DNA from: Fratercula arctica
Lineage: Eukaryota > Chordata > Aves > Charadriiformes > Alcidae
Direction: 5' to 3'
Assembly (NCBI GenBank): GCA_947846985.1
Contig: CANTUZ010000002.1
Coordinates: 57,988,885-58,052,884 of the forward strand
Length of the DNA stretch: 64,000 bases
In this document: piece after piece, positions 61,901-64,000 of the stretch
Layout: every line of letters starts with the position of its first letter
Position numbering within the stretch: position 1 is the stretch's first letter
Made by a program: the position numbers and the translations under genes
Notes under the pieces: model-generated
Told to the model about the DNA's origin: nothing
The model's database searches: none
Seen by the model: only the letters and a program-made list of their open reading frames with translations

Positions 61901-64000
61901 GAATCACTGCTGCTAATGATGCTGGCAGGGATCCATGACCACAGACTTCTTCAATTGAAGGCTGCAGAGGAAAGACTTTGCCTTCGACCACAACACACAC
62001 ATTTTTCCATTTGATTTTGTTTTCTTTTCTCATCGCATGTGACTCAGCCCTCTCTTTGTGGGAATTGGGAAGAGCGATAAAGAGATCTCATCACTTTTAT
62101 TCAATGTTACTCCCAGGGACCTCTGCTTAGATAGAAAAAGTGTTACTCAGTGTTACTTCCAATTTATCTGTGGCTTTTGCAGTTCATACAACACCAGCAA
62201 AGTAGAAGACGGTGCTCCCAGATTTCACAAGGAGCTCAGGGACTGACTCACTGTATCACTGGGGCTAACGCCATAAACTTCGGGTGTCTCGATTCACACA
62301 TGTGAAAATAAGTGACTAAACACTTCCTGGTTCCTACTTTGCTGGAAGATAGCGACATTTAATGGCTGCAGAATTCTCTGACAGCCTAAGAAGTAATTTT
62401 ACTAAGGTATAAAATTGCCCGTGTGCAGTACACGCATGTTAAGAGGCATGACACTGTCCCGGGGAAAAAAAAAAAGTATTTTGCAGCCTGGCACAGGGTG
62501 TGTTGTAGGACCAGCAGCATAATTACAGCAGCCGCAGTTGGCACTTATTAGAAAATTAAAGCAGCTGTTAACAGGTCATTAATAATCTGTGACTACCTGC
62601 CTTAATAGTATTCTTCAGTCAACAGGCATGAGGGTGAGGGGGTGGAGGAAACGGTCACACCTTCTTCCAAGTCACTGTAGAAGGCTGATACCCTTATTTT
62701 TCATCACTTTGTAATCTGCTTGTTTACTTCCCTCCTGGTGTCTCTTGTGGCTGGCTCTTCTCTCACTGCTAGCTCTCACACCAAAGGACTGCAAGGCTCT
62801 TGGCCAGGGAAGCCAGCAGCCGCACCTGCAACAGCCAGTCCCAGGGGAAAGCCAGCCTTCTCTGCGGTGTCCTAGCCTGATAGCTGTCTCCCTGCTGTTC
62901 TGAGTTGCCTCTAAACACCTCTCCTGAGCGTGTGCTCCTACTTTTGAAGATTATTTTGTCTGCAAGGCATCCCCTGTCCATTTACAACACACTACAGTTT
63001 GTTCTCTCGCGTCTTGCTCCTTGCCTTCCATGTGTAGGCAGATGGTTGGAGGAGGAGAGAAAAGCAACTTGTTTCCCAGCTTCTTCAGACAAACACACGC
63101 TCTCCAGAGCAGACAGATGCCTTAAAGTCAGATCCAGGGCATCAATTCATCTTTTGGGTTCAGCTGTAGCATACAAAGCATTTGCTGGCTCTGGTCTAAT
63201 GCTTTTTGACATTGTCAGGCCCCCTTCAGTGAACTACTGCCTTGTAACCAACTTGACAGCAAGTATTGTTCTACATTTATTAATACCGTACGTGCTATCT
63301 TCAAACTGACATGTTCCAAGGCCAGGCATCAGCTGTGCTCAGCTCTGGCTTTGAAAAAAATGTTCAGAAAACAGCACAGACCTCCTGCTGCTAATAAGTA
63401 AATAAATAAATAAAAACATGCCTTTACCATGCTGCTGCCACACCTTTTTACCCTTTCAATCTCAATTTTGCAATAATTTTTTCTTCTCCTGGGGGTCTTA
63501 AAATTTGAAGTACCCACTTCCCTGCACCTTCCCCTTTTTGGCTTCTTTAGGAAAGGGCTTTTTTTTTGTTCCCCACCAGTCTTCTTTCAATTTATTCCTT
63601 TCTCTCTTTTGGATACGAACCTAAATTCCAGAAACTTGAATCTACATAAAAGTTAATTAACTTCAGGAACTGTTTTTCCTCTCTTTTTTTTTTTTTTTTT
63701 GAATGCAGATTTTATTTTTTTTACTGTAGCCACTGTAATTTTCTATTATTTTTAAAATGTTCAGCTTAATGGGTTATGTTTACTTAGTCAATAAGCTGAT
63801 GATGCCCATGACGGGAGTAGAAGTGTTTGGTTAGCAGCAGGGAGGGAAAAAAATCAATAACTCCAAGCATTTGGCAGCTTTGTGGGCAGGAAATCATTTG
63901 TATTCTCTGGTTTAAATCAATGACCTTCTTTTCTTTGCTGTTCCAACAGGAAATTATAAACTCTGTGAACACTATTTGCATAGTGCCTTCTGCAGTACAC
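52916..64000. other. COA1: Upstream of COA1 coding exon 1; probably COA1 5' intron
   Basis: The splice acceptor just before the first coding exon implies at least one further upstream COA1 exon on the minus strand. I could not identify it in these 11 kb, and no CpG island typical of a housekeeping promoter is visible, so the promoter probably lies beyond the window. Open frames at 55.3-56.2 kb are GC-driven and lack family signatures. No exon of BLVRA, the next gene in mammals, was recognised. Confidence 0.55.
63399..63414. repeat. Short (TAAA)4 microsatellite
   Basis: Four perfect TAAA units in AT-rich sequence. Confidence 0.8.

Noticed and set aside
1..64000. CRISPR arrays, operons, phage or toxin-antitoxin systems, tRNA or rRNA genes, endogenous retroviral genes
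   Set aside because: No regularly spaced repeats, no dense gene runs with bacterial start signals, no structured RNA gene and no viral coding motifs were seen; the window is an ordinary vertebrate gene locus.

Overview
This window is ordinary vertebrate nuclear DNA, most likely from a bird. Three things support that: genes split into short exons with GT/AG introns, two CR1 non-LTR retrotransposon copies (the dominant bird/reptile interspersed repeat), and a compact, repeat-poor layout. I see no prokaryotic, phage, CRISPR or other exotic system.

Two protein-coding genes can be rebuilt completely from the sequence and lie tail-to-tail. (1) STK17A (DRAK1), + strand, has seven coding exons between 10566 and 35222. 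They join in phase into a 411-residue death-associated-protein-kinase-family Ser/Thr kinase. (2) COA1 (MITRAC15), - strand, has four coding exons between 52906 and 45086. They join in phase into a 139-residue mitochondrial inner-membrane assembly factor for respiratory complexes. The same neighbours in the same convergent orientation occur in mammals (HECW1 - STK17A - COA1 - BLVRA on human chromosome 7), which supports both identifications. The two genes do not share a pathway; the link is conserved synteny.

Layout: 1-9.6 kb is non-coding and AT-rich, and may include the 3' end of an upstream gene (HECW1 by synteny, unproven). 9.60-9.93 kb is a CR1 copy in minus orientation. 10.04-11.2 kb is a CpG-island promoter containing STK17A exon 1. 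10.75-34.9 kb holds the STK17A exons in long AT-rich introns. 35.2-36.7 kb (possibly to 39.2 kb) is the STK17A 3' UTR. 39.2-44.8 kb is intergenic with an old CR1 copy at 41.63-42.03 kb. 44.8-52.9 kb is COA1. 52.9-64 kb lies upstream of the first COA1 coding exon and is probably 5' intron; no promoter-like CpG island was seen there.

The most informative observation is that COA1 is intact (open frame, canonical splice sites). COA1 has been reported lost in galliform birds, so this points away from chicken or turkey as the source. Other points are two odd substitutions in the STK17A alphaC-beta4 loop, the CR1 insertion at the promoter edge, and several extreme homopolymer tracts.
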